Source: Allochromatium humboldtianum
GTDB lineage: Bacteria; Pseudomonadota; Gammaproteobacteria; Chromatiales; Chromatiaceae
Assembly: GCF_013385175.1 (NCBI RefSeq)
Contig: NZ_JABZEO010000003.1
Span: 310,001-374,000, forward strand
DNA: 64,000 nt
Direction of reading: 5' to 3'
The position numbers and the translations under genes are program-made. The notes beneath the pieces are model-generated. The model ran no database searches. It had not been told where the DNA came from and was given only the letters and a program-made list of their open reading frames with translations. This document shows positions 31,570 to 40,836 of this stretch, in pieces (within the stretch, counting starts at the first letter, position 1; the number at the start of each line of letters is the position of its first letter).

Positions 31570-33252
31570 TCAGGCGACCTCGGCCTGCTTGGACTGGCCG
31601 GCGCTGGCGCGCGCGACCGCTTCCATCTGCTCCTCGGTCATCTGCTCGTCGCCGCCGCCGCATGCCTTGGGGCTGCCGCCGGCGCAGGCCTGGGGCGCCG
31701 CGCCGACCGCGCTGACGACCGCCGGACGCTTGGCCGGCGGCGCCTTCTTCCAGGCGTTGTGATCCGGCTCGACGATCTTGGAGCGGTTCTTGTCGTACTC
31801 GAACTTGATGAACTTCTTGAACAGCGGCCCCCAGTAGTTCTGTTTGCCGAGCTGATAGAAGCGACGCTCCATCGCGCTCTTGAGGAACGCCTTGATACAG
31901 CCGATCAGATACTTGCGGCGGAAGGGATCGCGCACCCAGGGATACTGGAAGAACATCCGCCGCATGTAGAAGCGCCGGTAGTTGGCCATGACGCCGTCGA
32001 GCAGCTCGGCGCGGTCGATGTTGTCGGGCTTCATGATCGGCGAGACGAAGTTGTACTTCGAATAGTCGAACACCTCGACCTTGTCGCCCATCTCGGCGAA
32101 CATGTCCGAGAACGGCCAGGGGGTGTACATCGACCAGTTGGCCATGTCCGCGCCCCAGTCCATGACCATCTGGTAGGTCTCTTCCAGGGTCTCGCGGGTC
32201 TCGTTCTCCAGACCGACGATGAACTGCGCCTCGGTGACGATGCCGTTCTTCTGCAGGAGCTGGATGGCGCGCTTGTTCTGCTCGATCGTGGTCTCCTTGA
32301 CGAAGCGATCGAGATTGAGCTGAGCCGCCGCCTCGGTGCCGAGCGAGATGTGCACCAGACCGGCCTTGCGGTAGAAGGGCAGCAGATCCTCGTCACGCAT
32401 GACGTCGGTCACGCGGGTGTTGATGCCCCAGTGGATGCCCAGGTCGCGGTCGATGAGTTCCTGGCAGAACTCGATGAACATCTTCTTGTTGATCTGAGGT
32501 TCTTCGTCGGCGAGGATGAAGAAGCCCACACCGTGGACTTTGACCAGTTCCTCGATCTCGTCGACCATGCGCTTGGGATTGCGCACGCGATAGTCGCGCC
32601 AGAACTTCCACTGCGAGCAGAAGCTACAGGTGAAGGGACAGCCGCGCGCCATGTTCGGGGTGGCGACCGGCACGCCGAGCGGGATGTAGATGTATTTCTT
32701 CCACTCCAGGATGCCCCAGTCCGGCCAGATCGAATCCACGTCCTTGATCGACGGTTCGGCCTCGGTGGCGATGACCTTGCCGCTCTCGCCAAGGAAGGCG
32801 ATGCCGCGCACGGACTCGCGTTCGTTCGGCCAGCGGCCCTCATCGATGCAGCGCACCAAGTTCAGGGTAACAGCCTCACCCTCGCCGCGCACGATGACAT
32901 CGATCCAGGGCGCCTCGCCGAGCACCTGCTCGTACATGAAGGTGCCGTGGATGCCGCCGAGCACGGTGATGGCGTTCGGATGCTCTTCCTTGGCGATCTG
33001 CAGCACGCGCTGGGCGGCATAGATCATCGGCGTCATCGCGGTGGTGGCGATGATGTCGGGCTGGGCGGCACGGATCGCCTCGCGCATCTGGTCGTCGTCG
33101 AGCTTGTCCACCAGACCATCGATGAAATGGTAATCTTGATAGCCACCCGACTTCAGATAGCCCGCGATATAGGCGACCCAGGCCGGCGACCAGTTGCCGG
33201 CGATGTCGGCGGCGCCGGCGCTATAGTTGGGGTGGATAAAGAGGATTCGCAT
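31570..33252 (-). CDS. bchE: Mg-protoporphyrin IX monomethyl ester oxidative cyclase, anaerobic (BchE)
   Basis: 560 residues. This radical-SAM, cobalamin-dependent enzyme forms the isocyclic ring of bacteriochlorophyll without oxygen, taking the oxygen atom from water. The N-terminal B12-binding-like domain spans about residues 1-150 ([36 protein letters not shown]). The radical-SAM cluster cysteines are Cys205, Cys209 and Cys212 in [13 protein letters not shown]. Downstream segments such as [18 protein letters not shown] and [17 protein letters not shown] fit the family. The last 40 or so residues are Ala/Gly-rich with two cysteines (PQACAGG and KACGGG), an unusual tail. A GGAG ribosome-binding site precedes the ATG. 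It is flanked by cobQ downstream and divergent cobF upstream, both for its cofactor. Confidence 0.95.
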   Translation of the reverse strand: MRILFIHPNYSAGAADIAGNWSPAWVAYIAGYLKSGGYQDYHFIDGLVDKLDDDQMREAIRAAQPDIIATTAMTPMIYAAQRVLQIAKEEHPNAITVLGGIHGTFMYEQVLGEAPWIDVIVRGEGEAVTLNLVRCIDEGRWPNERESVRGIAFLGESGKVIATEAEPSIKDVDSIWPDWGILEWKKYIYIPLGVPVATPNMARGCPFTCSFCSQWKFWRDYRVRNPKRMVDEIEELVKVHGVGFFILADEEPQINKKMFIEFCQELIDRDLGIHWGINTRVTDVMRDEDLLPFYRKAGLVHISLGTEAAAQLNLDRFVKETTIEQNKRAIQLLQKNGIVTEAQFIVGLENETRETLEETYQMVMDWGADMANWSMYTPWPFSDMFAEMGDKVEVFDYSKYNFVSPIMKPDNIDRAELLDGVMANYRRFYMRRMFFQYPWVRDPFRRKYLIGCIKAFLKSAMERRFYQLGKQNYWGPLFKKFIKFEYDKNRSKIVEPDHNAWKKAPPAKRPAVVSAVGAAPQACAGGSPKACGGGDEQMTEEQMEAVARASAGQSKQAEVA

Positions 33253-33557
33253 CGTCAGCTCCGGGTTGTCTCATGAAGGGTCGGTCACGGACGCCTCTAA
33301 GGACGGCGGCGGCTCGGCCACAGATAAGGAGAATGCGTCGGTCGCGCCCGTCCAGGCAACCCTGGAGCGACGCGGGGTATCGAGACCCTGGCGCCAGCGC
33401 GCGGACCGAATGGGACTCAAGCGGGCAATGTTACCAACGACTCGCCTGGATCGCCACGCTATCGGTGGCGCGAACCGACCTGTCCATCAACGCACCTGCC
33501 CGAGGCTCTTGATCCATCAGAGACTCCGGCGGCGTGCCCATCACAATTTGGCACCGA
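33253..33557. other. Divergent bchE-cobF intergenic region
   Basis: This gap holds the promoters of bchE (minus) and cobF (plus). I see a 6-bp hairpin with a 7-base loop (33452-33470), an imperfect palindrome centred on TGATccATCA (33510-33519) and a GTGCC/GGCAC repeat just before the cobF ATG (33534-33554). I found no PpsR/CrtJ site of the form TGT-N12-ACA, no spaced FNR box and no B12-box typical of a cobalamin riboswitch. No protein-coding frame is convincing. Confidence 0.5.
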
Positions 33558-34331
33558 ATGAAACGCTTGTATTTGATCGGCATGGGTCCGGGCGGCCCCG
33601 AATATCTCACGATCCAGGCCATCGAGACGATGAAGAGGGTCGACGTCTTCTTCATGCTGGAGAAGGAGGGGCGCGGCAAGGACGAGTTGCTGCGGATGCG
33701 CCACGACATCCTGGAACGCTATCTGGGCGAGACGGACTATCGGGTCGTCACGGCGACCAGCCCGGAGCGGCGCACGCTCCCCGATGGCTACCGGGAGACG
33801 GTGCGCGCTTGGCATGACACCAAACGCCGGCTCTTCGCACGCCTGATCGACGAGGAACTGGAGGACGGACAAAGCGGCGCCCTGCTCCTCTGGGGTGATC
33901 CATCGCTCTACGACCAGACCGTCACCATCATCGCCGAGCTGGCCGAAGCGTCCGGCGGCGCGCTCGACTTCGAGATCATCCCCGGCATCACCTCGATCCA
34001 GGTGTTGACCGCCAAGCACAGGATCCCGCTCAACCGCGTCGGCGAATCGATCACCATCACCACCGGCCGCCATGTCGAGCACTGCGACCCGGCCGAGATC
34101 GACAACGCCGTGGTCATGCTCGACTACAACGCCTCCTTCCAGCGCTTCACAGGGCAGGACATGGACGTCTACTGGGGCGGCTATCTGGGGTGCCCGGACG
34201 AAGTGCTGGCATCCGGGCCGGTCGATACGGTGCTCGACGAGCTGTTGAGCACCAAGGCGCGCGTCCGCGAGGACAAGGGCTGGCTGCTGGACATCTATCT
34301 CCTGCGCCGACGACGGAAGTCGGATGCCTGA
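33558..34331 (+). CDS. cobF: Precorrin-6A synthase (deacetylating) CobF
   Basis: 257 residues. It is a SAM-dependent tetrapyrrole methylase that methylates C-1 of precorrin-5 and expels the C-20 fragment as acetate. The N terminus KRLYLIGMGPGGPEYLTIQA is the family's glycine-rich loop, followed by ETMKRVDVFFMLEKEGRGKDEL; LLWGDPSLYD and FEIIPGITSIQVLTAKHRIP are the methylase core motifs. The ATG at 33558 was chosen over one eight codons upstream because it starts the fold; it has no clear ribosome-binding site and overlaps a small inverted repeat. CobF belongs to the cobalt-late (aerobic) cobalamin route. It diverges from bchE and converges on the opgC-like gene. Confidence 0.9.
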   Translation: MKRLYLIGMGPGGPEYLTIQAIETMKRVDVFFMLEKEGRGKDELLRMRHDILERYLGETDYRVVTATSPERRTLPDGYRETVRAWHDTKRRLFARLIDEELEDGQSGALLLWGDPSLYDQTVTIIAELAEASGGALDFEIIPGITSIQVLTAKHRIPLNRVGESITITTGRHVEHCDPAEIDNAVVMLDYNASFQRFTGQDMDVYWGGYLGCPDEVLASGPVDTVLDELLSTKARVREDKGWLLDIYLLRRRRKSDA

Positions 34332-34354
34332 TCGAACCGTGCGTCCGGCTCCCC

Positions 34355-35530
34355 TCAACGCGGCACGATGGAGAACAGGAAACGCCGTTCGGCCATCAGC
34401 CAGATAGACGCGATCACGCCGATGTGGAGCACTGTATTGAGCCAAAAAAGATCCAGGGCCGGCAGCGGCGTATTGTACAGAAGCAACAGCACATAGATGT
34501 GCAGGATGAACACGTACAGAGAGTTCTGGCCCAGCGGGATCAAAAGCCGGCCGACAACCCGTTCGACCGGGCTCCAGTAGCGGCTCAGCAAATGATAGGC
34601 GACGATGAACGCCGCCGCATCGTTCAGCAGCCGACCCAGACCCAGCGGGGTCTTCAGGAACCAGCGCTGATACATCTCACCGAAAGTACGCGGATCGATG
34701 AAATCCATCTGCCCCCAGGGCCAGAACAGCGGATGCGGATTGTTGTTGGCGAGGAACAGAAATCCCGCCAGCAGCGCAACGCACAGATAGACCAGCCAAC
34801 GGCTGGCCGGCCCGGCGAGAAACTCCAGGGTAAGGTCGCGATGGTACCCGATCAGCAGACCATTGAAGAACAGCAGTTGCCAGGTCAGTGTCGGAAAGGC
34901 GTATTCGTAGCGCGCACCGGTCAGCTTGAGCAGCAGAAAGTGATTCAGGGCATAGGCGCCCCAGCTCAGCAGCAGCACGACCCAGGTCAGGCGCCGGCCG
35001 AGCAGGTAGAGCGCCAGCGGGGCGCCGGCCAGCAGGACCACGTACAGCCCAATGACCTGGAACTGATGCGGACCGATACGCAGCAGCAGGATCTGCTCCA
35101 CGTACTCCCACCAGACGGTCCCGGCGGGCGGGTAGAGCGGAAACGACTCGCCGGACCAAGGATTGATCCAGTGCGTCAGCTCGAACACGTTGACGCCGGG
35201 AACCAGCCTGAGCACGGCCAGACTCGCGATCACGAACAGGTTCACCCTGTAGAGTTGCCAGGCGCGACGCCACAGCAGGCGTGTCGCCTCCGCCAGCCCG
35301 TCGCGCTCCATCCGGCGCCGATAGACCATCCCGACGACGATGCCAGACAGAAATACGAAGCCTTCCGCGCTCGAGACGAACGCCAGCCTGTCCCAGGCAA
35401 AGAGGCTCAAAGCCGAGGCCAGCTCGAAATGCACGATGATCAGATAGACCATGATGAGTCCGCGCAGCAGATCGATGCGCAGATCGCGTCCGTCGCCTGA
35501 GGTCGGATAGACCATCGTCGAGGTGCTCAT
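34355..35530 (-). CDS. OpgC-family membrane acyltransferase-like protein
   Basis: 391 residues with about ten transmembrane helices. It matches the OpgC family (RIDLLRGLIMVYLIIVHF at the N terminus; EGFVFLSGIVVGMVYRRRM; LGQNSLYVFILHIYVLLLL near the end). OpgC adds succinyl groups to osmoregulated periplasmic glucans in enteric bacteria, but family members elsewhere are less certain and no opgG or opgH is in this window, so the substrate is unknown. The family's conserved His and Arg near the first helix are present. It follows tatD on the same strand with 24 bases between them. Confidence 0.82.
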   Translation of the reverse strand: MSTSTMVYPTSGDGRDLRIDLLRGLIMVYLIIVHFELASALSLFAWDRLAFVSSAEGFVFLSGIVVGMVYRRRMERDGLAEATRLLWRRAWQLYRVNLFVIASLAVLRLVPGVNVFELTHWINPWSGESFPLYPPAGTVWWEYVEQILLLRIGPHQFQVIGLYVVLLAGAPLALYLLGRRLTWVVLLLSWGAYALNHFLLLKLTGARYEYAFPTLTWQLLFFNGLLIGYHRDLTLEFLAGPASRWLVYLCVALLAGFLFLANNNPHPLFWPWGQMDFIDPRTFGEMYQRWFLKTPLGLGRLLNDAAAFIVAYHLLSRYWSPVERVVGRLLIPLGQNSLYVFILHIYVLLLLYNTPLPALDLFWLNTVLHIGVIASIWLMAERRFLFSIVPR

Positions 35531-35554
35531 CTCGTCGAGTCCGACACAGGTGTA

Positions 35555-36334
35555 TCAACGATCGAACAGACGCCGGTAATTGTCCGCCGTCGCCTCGGCC
35601 AGACGCTCGACCTCCAGACCGCGCAACTCGGCAATGCACTCGGCAACGTGTTTCAGATAGGTCGGTGCATTGGGCTTGCCGCGATAGGGTACGGGGGCCA
35701 GATAGGGCGAGTCGGTCTCGATGAGCAGGCGATCGAGCGGCACCTGGCGCGCCACCTCGCGCAACGCCTCGGCGCTCTTGAAGGTGATGATGCCTGAGAA
35801 GGAGACGTAGAAGCCGAGATCCAGCCCGGCGCGCGCCGTCTCCCAGTCCTCGGTGAAGCAATGCAGCACGCCGCCGACCGCTGCCGCGTCTTCCTCGCGC
35901 AACAGACGGATGGTATCGGCGCGCGCCTCGCGGGTGTGGATGATCAAGGGCTTGCCGCAAGCGCGTGCGGCGGCGATATGGGTGCGAAAGCGCGCCTGCT
36001 GGCCGGACGCATCGTCGCCTTCGAGTCGATAGTAGTCGAGTCCAGTCTCGCCGATGGCGACCACGCGCGAATCGGCCGCCAGTTCGAGCAGGCGCTCGAC
36101 GCTCGGCTCTTGCCCGCCCTTCTCGTTCGGATGCGTGCCGACCGAGACATCGACCTCGGGATAGGGATCGACCAGACGGCGCATCGCCGGATAGGCTTCG
36201 AGGTCGATGCCGACACAGAGCATCCGCGAGACGCCGGACTCGGCGCAGGCGCGCATCAGGTGTCCGAAATCCTGGTCATGGGTCTTGAGATCCACCCGGT
36301 CGAGGTGGCAGTGCGAGTCGATCAGCATGGTCAT
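35555..36334 (-). CDS. TatD-family metal-dependent hydrolase (3'-5' DNase)
   Basis: 259 residues. It is an amidohydrolase-fold protein with the N-terminal metal motif IDSHCHLD, then VGTHPN, IGETGLDYYR, LIIHTREA, HCFTEDWETA and ETDSPYLAPVPYRGKPN, the full TatD set. Family members are exonucleases on DNA/RNA and may process damaged DNA; the closest E. coli relatives are TatD, YcfH and YjjV, and which one is orthologous is unclear. It lies 27 bases after cysM and before the opgC-like gene. Confidence 0.92.
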   Translation of the reverse strand: MTMLIDSHCHLDRVDLKTHDQDFGHLMRACAESGVSRMLCVGIDLEAYPAMRRLVDPYPEVDVSVGTHPNEKGGQEPSVERLLELAADSRVVAIGETGLDYYRLEGDDASGQQARFRTHIAAARACGKPLIIHTREARADTIRLLREEDAAAVGGVLHCFTEDWETARAGLDLGFYVSFSGIITFKSAEALREVARQVPLDRLLIETDSPYLAPVPYRGKPNAPTYLKHVAECIAELRGLEVERLAEATADNYRRLFDR

Positions 36335-36361
36335 GTCTTTCTATTCGGCATCAGAAGTCGA

Positions 36362-37252
36362 TCAGGCCGGGAACACCCCAGTCGAGAGATAGCGATCACC
36401 GCGATCGCAGACGATGGCAACGACCACCGCCCCGCTGACTTCCTGCGAGAGCCTGAGCGCTGCCGCGACCGCTCCGCCCGAGGAGACGCCGGCGAAGATT
36501 CCCTCGCGCGCGGCCAGATCGCGTGCGGTCTGTTCGGCCACGCCCTGCGAGACATCGATGATCCGGTCGACGCCCGCTGGGTCGTAGATCTTCGGCAGGT
36601 AAGCCTCGGGCCAGCGCCGGATTCCGGGGATGCTGGAGCCTTCGTCCGGCTGCACGCCGACGATCTGGATCTCCGGATTCTGCTCCTTGAGATAGCGGCC
36701 CGTGCCCATGATGGTGCCCGTGGTGCCCATGGAACTGACGAAATGGGTGATTCGGCCCTGGGTGTCGTGCCAGATCTCGGGGCCTGTGGTCTCGTAATGG
36801 GCGGCTGGGTTGTCGGGGTTGGAGAACTGATCGAGCCGGATGCCCTCCCCTCGCGCCTCCATCTCGATAGCCAGATCGATGGCCGCCTCCATGCCGCCAT
36901 CCTTGGGCGTGAGCACGATCTCGGCGCCGAAGGCGCGCATGACGCCCCGGCGTTCCTCGCTCATGTGCTCGGGCATGATGAGCCGCATCCGATAGCCCTT
37001 GATGGCGGCGGCCATCGCCAAGGCGATGCCGGTGTTGCCGCTGGTGGCCTCGATCAGGGTGTCGCCGGTGCGAATGGCACCGCGCTCCTCGGCGCGGCGG
37101 ATCATGTTGAGCGCCGGGCGGTCCTTGACCGAACCGGCCGGGTTGTTGCCTTCGAGCTTGACCAGGATCAGGTTGTCGGTGTCGCCGGGCAGGCGCTGGA
37201 GTCGAACGAGCGGGGTGCGGCCCACATAGTCTTCGATGGTTGAATGGGACAT
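36362..37252 (-). CDS. cysM: Cysteine synthase B (O-acetylserine sulfhydrylase, CysM type)
   Basis: 296 residues from the ATG at 37252 (MSHSTIEDYVGRTPLVRL); the frame stays open 80 codons further but that part reads as promoter. The PLP lysine lies in NNPAGSVKDRPALNM, and EATSGNTGIALAMAAAIKG and SSMGTTGTIMGTGRYLKE are the substrate and phosphate loops. The sequence follows CysM rather than CysK: CysM-type enzymes accept thiosulfate to give S-sulfocysteine, which suits a sulfur-oxidising bacterium, though substrate use is inferred. The 5' region is shared with the divergent Hpt gene. Confidence 0.92.
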   Translation of the reverse strand: MSHSTIEDYVGRTPLVRLQRLPGDTDNLILVKLEGNNPAGSVKDRPALNMIRRAEERGAIRTGDTLIEATSGNTGIALAMAAAIKGYRMRLIMPEHMSEERRGVMRAFGAEIVLTPKDGGMEAAIDLAIEMEARGEGIRLDQFSNPDNPAAHYETTGPEIWHDTQGRITHFVSSMGTTGTIMGTGRYLKEQNPEIQIVGVQPDEGSSIPGIRRWPEAYLPKIYDPAGVDRIIDVSQGVAEQTARDLAAREGIFAGVSSGGAVAAALRLSQEVSGAVVVAIVCDRGDRYLSTGVFPA

Positions 37253-37445
37253 GGGTGTCTCGCTGTAAAACGGATCGGTTGCTGATAGGTTCGATGATGG
37301 CACAGTCTCGAATCGTCCCCAACCGGACAACCGGCACTCAATCCATTCCATATCGTACTGGCCGGATGAGCGGATTCGATCTGGACCGACGATACGTGTT
37401 TCGCTAGAGTCTTGGTCTGGATCTGGTTGGAACGGAGAGAAACCC

Positions 37446-37829
37446 ATGACCGACATGATCGACCCCACGCCGGCGAAGGAAAACGATCTCATCCAGGATT
37501 CGCATCTCGCCCTCCAACTCGCCGGTGGCGATGCCGAACTCGCTGCCGATCTGATGGCGGCGCTACTGGAGGGACTGCCGGATGAACTCGAGGCGCTGCG
37601 TGCCTGTTTGGCCGAGTCCGACTGGCTGGGGTTGGCCGAGTATGCCCATCAAGTGCGGGGCGCGACCCGCTATTGCGGCGTGCCGGCGCTGGATGCGGCC
37701 ATCGAAGCGCTGGAGCGGGCTGCGCGGGTTGGTGACGGCACACGCTGCATCGAGGTCTTTGCCAGTGTCGAGACTCAGGCCGAACGCCTTCAATCCTGTA
37801 TGAGCGCCGACTGCCCAGCAAACAGCTAG
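37446..37829 (+). CDS. Stand-alone Hpt phosphotransfer protein
   Basis: 127 residues, essentially one histidine-phosphotransfer domain. The phospho-acceptor His lies in EYAHQVRGATRYCGVPAL, a motif resembling the Hpt domain of BarA-type hybrid kinases. It begins with an acidic Pro-rich stretch and has a good GGAGAG ribosome-binding site. No kinase or response regulator adjoins it, so its partners are elsewhere. The TAG stop at 37827-37829 overlaps that of the facing gene in a shared CTAG, so the two mRNAs overlap by at least four bases. Confidence 0.85.
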   Translation: MTDMIDPTPAKENDLIQDSHLALQLAGGDAELAADLMAALLEGLPDELEALRACLAESDWLGLAEYAHQVRGATRYCGVPALDAAIEALERAARVGDGTRCIEVFASVETQAERLQSCMSADCPANS

Positions 37830-38170
37830 CGCTCCGTCACACCTAACGACACGGTGCCACCATCCTCGACCAGCCCATTGCGGATCAGCACGCGCCGCAC
37901 CTTGCGGCTTGCCTGAATCAGCCGCGACAGATCGCTCAGCCCAGGCCGCTCACCGGCACCCAGCCGCTGCTCCCAGTCGTCGAGTTCGCTCTCCAGGAAA
38001 TCGAGCAGCTTGCGCGAGCAGCCCTGACAGACGCCTGTGCAGACCTGAGCCTCGGGTGCCTCGAACGGCAGATCGGCGCGCACGCGCCGGATCAGATCCC
38101 GCATCGCGGTCGCGACATCCGGTTTCCGCGCCGAAGATCCCCCATCCACCGTGCCGATCTGTGTCATCAT
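37826..38170 (-). CDS. Small conserved-looking protein with CX3CX2C motif
   Basis: 114 residues of unknown function. Cys44, Cys48 and Cys51 form CTGVCQGC, the spacing of radical-SAM cluster cysteines, but the protein is far too small for that fold; zinc or iron-sulfur binding is possible. Predicted helices follow (CSRKLLDFLESELDDWEQRL; SDLSRLIQASRKVRRVLIRN). Codon usage and GC bias look coding. It converges on the Hpt gene with overlapping stop codons and diverges from the NIT chemoreceptor, 50 bases apart. The ATG at 38170 or the next codon could be the start. Confidence 0.65.
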   Translation of the reverse strand: MMTQIGTVDGGSSARKPDVATAMRDLIRRVRADLPFEAPEAQVCTGVCQGCSRKLLDFLESELDDWEQRLGAGERPGLSDLSRLIQASRKVRRVLIRNGLVEDGGTVSLGVTER

Positions 38171-38220
38171 TTCGCTCTTTAATCAAGCCGTAAAGGGCCG
38201 AACCGCTCCACCCATTCAAG

Positions 38221-40836
38221 ATGCTCAATCGTCTCAAGATCAAAACCAAGCTGTTGCTGCTCGCCGGTGTTCCCGCCCTGGCGCTCGTGATCCTGACGCT
38301 GATCGGCGTCACGCGCCTGACGACCGAAATCAGCGAGGTCCGGCATGCCCAGGACATCGCCGCGCTGGTGACGGCTCTGGGCGAGGTGGCCCATGAGCTA
38401 CAGAAGGAACGCGGTATGTCGGCCGGCTTCCTCGCCAGCCGGGGCGCCAAGTTCGCCGATCGCCTGCCGGGACAACGCGCCGCCTCGGACAGCGAGATCA
38501 CCGGCCTGAGCGCCGCATTCGCCGCCGTCGATCTGGCGCGAACGCCGCCGGAATACAGCCGACTGCTGCAAGCCGCGATCACCGGCCTGGATCGGGTCGC
38601 CGAACTGCGCACGCGCATCGACTCGCTCGCCGTACCGCCGACCGAGTCGTTCAAGATCTACAGCGACACCATCGCCGATCTGCTGGAGGTCGCCACCCGC
38701 TCCGGCAACGAACTGCCCAACGCCGGGATCGCGCGTCTGGCCAATGCCAAGAGCGCCCTACTCTACCTCAAGGAACGCAATGGTCAGGAACGGGCGATCC
38801 TCTCGGGCGCCTTCAGCGCCGGACGGATCACCGCCCCCAACTACGAGATCCTGCTGACGCTCATCAGCGATCAGGCGAGCTTCCAGCGTCTGACCCTGGC
38901 CTTCGCCACCCCCGCACAGCGCACGGCGCTCGAATCCGCGCTCGATCACGCCAGCGTCAAGGAGGTCGAACAGGTCGAGATGATGGTGCGCGATCTGGGC
39001 GTCGGCGCTGAACTGTTCTATCCGCCCGAACTCTGGTTCGACCAGATCACCGCCAAGATCGACCGCTTGCGCACGGTCGAGGAAAGCTTCTCACGCGACA
39101 TCGCCGACGCCGTGAGCGAACAGGCACGCCGGGCCGGAACCACCCTGGCCGCCTTCCTGCTCCTGACCGGACTGACGCTGCTCGCCACGCTCTGGCTCGG
39201 CGTGCTGATCGTGCGCGGCATCCTGCGCCAGATGGGCGGCGAACCGGCCTTCGCGGTCGCGGTCGCCCGCTCCATCGCCGACGGCGCGCTCGACAAGGAC
39301 ATCCCGCTGCGCTCCGGCGACGGCGCCAGCCTGCTCGCGGCCATGAAGCACATGCAGCAGGAACTGCGCGAACGCATCGAGAGCGAGCGCCGGCTCGCCG
39401 CCGAAAGCCGGCGCATCCAGAGCGCACTCGACAAGGCCTCGACCAACGTCATGGTCATCGACGATGCCGAACGCATCATCTACATGAACGCCGCCGTGAC
39501 CCGGCTCATGCACGACGCCGAGTCCGACATCCGCCGCGCTCTGCCCGGCTTCCGCGCCGACGCCCTGCTCGGCAGCCCCTTCGCCTCGCTCCAGCCCCAG
39601 TCGGCGACCGACGGGCACGACACATCCCTCTCCGCACTGACCGAAGAGCGGATCGAGGAAATCCAGCTCGGCGGGCGGCTGTTCCGGCGCGTGGCCAATC
39701 CCGTACTCGATGAACAGGGCAAACGGCTCGGTTCCGTGGTCGAATGGACCGACCGCACGAACGAAGTCGCCATCGAACGCGAACTCTCGGCCGTGGTCGA
39801 AGCGGCGGTACATGGCGACTTCAGCGGTCGTCTCGACCTCAGCGGCAAGAGCGGCTTCTTCCGACGCATGAGCGAGGGACTCAACCAACTGCTCGGCATC
39901 GTCTCGTCCGGACTCGGGGATCTGGCGCGCGTCATGAACGCCATTGCCAAGGGCGATCTGAGTCAGGACATCACGGCGGAGTACGAGGGCACCTTCGGTC
40001 GGCTGAAATCCGACACCAACGCCACCCTGGAACAGTTACGCGAGGTCGTGGGTCGTATCCTGGAGTCGAGTACCGCGATCAACAGCGCCGCGCAGGAGAT
40101 CTCGTCCGGCAACCTGGATCTCTCGGCACGCACCGAGTCGCAGGCCGGCTCGCTGGAACAGACCGCGAGTTCGATGGAACGCTTCAACACCAGCGTCCAG
40201 CGCAACGCCCGGAACGCCCAGCAGGCCAACGAACTGGCGTCGACGGCCAACCAGCGCATCCAGCGCGGCGGCGAGACGGTGCGCTCGGTGGTGGGTACCA
40301 TGGACGGCATCCAGGAATCGAGCCGGCGCATCGCCGACATCATCAGCGTCATCGACTCGATTGCCTTCCAGACCAACATCCTGGCGCTCAACGCCGCCGT
40401 GGAGGCCGCGCGTGCCGGTGAGCAGGGCAAGGGGTTCGCCGTGGTGGCGCTGGAAGTGCGTCAACTGGCCCAGCGCAGCGCCCAGGCCGCCAAGGAGATC
40501 AAGACCCTGATCCTGGACTCGATGGGCAAGGTCGACGGCGGCGCCAGACTGGCCCGCCAGGCCGGCGCCGAGATGGACGAGGTGGTCGAGAGCTTCCATC
40601 AGGTCGCCGCCCTGATCTCCGAGATCGCCGACGCCAGTCTCGAACAGTCGACCGGCATCGATCAGGTGACGCGCTCGATCACCCAGATCGATTCCATGAC
40701 TCAGCAGAACGCCGCCCTGGTCGAACAGGCGGCCGCCACCACCGAGAGCCTGGAGGATCAGGCGCGCGAACTGGCGCACGCCGTCTCCATCTTCAAGCTC
40801 GACGCCCGTACATCACTCATAGAGGTCACACGATGA
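38221..40836 (+). CDS. Methyl-accepting chemotaxis protein with NIT sensor and PAS domain
   Basis: 871 residues. TM1 (about 12-34, LLLLAGVPALALVILTLIGV) is followed by a helical periplasmic region of about 260 residues matching the NIT (nitrate/nitrite-sensing) fold (VAHELQKERGMSAGFLASRG; LLYLKERNGQERAILSGAF). TM2 is near 305-328, and a PAS-like segment is near 410-510 (ALDKASTNVMVIDDAERIIYMN). HAMP-like and signalling domains end the protein (DSIAFQTNILALNAAVEAARA, the hairpin tip). No CheR-docking pentapeptide ends the chain. It likely senses nitrogen oxyanions or related small ligands, but the ligand is inferred. It overlaps the FliL-like gene by four bases. Confidence 0.92.
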   Translation: MLNRLKIKTKLLLLAGVPALALVILTLIGVTRLTTEISEVRHAQDIAALVTALGEVAHELQKERGMSAGFLASRGAKFADRLPGQRAASDSEITGLSAAFAAVDLARTPPEYSRLLQAAITGLDRVAELRTRIDSLAVPPTESFKIYSDTIADLLEVATRSGNELPNAGIARLANAKSALLYLKERNGQERAILSGAFSAGRITAPNYEILLTLISDQASFQRLTLAFATPAQRTALESALDHASVKEVEQVEMMVRDLGVGAELFYPPELWFDQITAKIDRLRTVEESFSRDIADAVSEQARRAGTTLAAFLLLTGLTLLATLWLGVLIVRGILRQMGGEPAFAVAVARSIADGALDKDIPLRSGDGASLLAAMKHMQQELRERIESERRLAAESRRIQSALDKASTNVMVIDDAERIIYMNAAVTRLMHDAESDIRRALPGFRADALLGSPFASLQPQSATDGHDTSLSALTEERIEEIQLGGRLFRRVANPVLDEQGKRLGSVVEWTDRTNEVAIERELSAVVEAAVHGDFSGRLDLSGKSGFFRRMSEGLNQLLGIVSSGLGDLARVMNAIAKGDLSQDITAEYEGTFGRLKSDTNATLEQLREVVGRILESSTAINSAAQEISSGNLDLSARTESQAGSLEQTASSMERFNTSVQRNARNAQQANELASTANQRIQRGGETVRSVVGTMDGIQESSRRIADIISVIDSIAFQTNILALNAAVEAARAGEQGKGFAVVALEVRQLAQRSAQAAKEIKTLILDSMGKVDGGARLARQAGAEMDEVVESFHQVAALISEIADASLEQSTGIDQVTRSITQIDSMTQQNAALVEQAAATTESLEDQARELAHAVSIFKLDARTSLIEVTR

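Noticed and set aside
33506-33522. Palindrome CTCTTGATCCATCAGAG as an FNR box
   Set aside because: The half-sites are two bases apart rather than four, so it does not fit an FNR dyad.
33253-33557. Possible cobalamin riboswitch or PpsR site controlling bchE and cobF
   Set aside because: I looked for a B12-box and for TGT-N12-ACA on both strands and found neither; the small hairpins do not form a riboswitch-like core.
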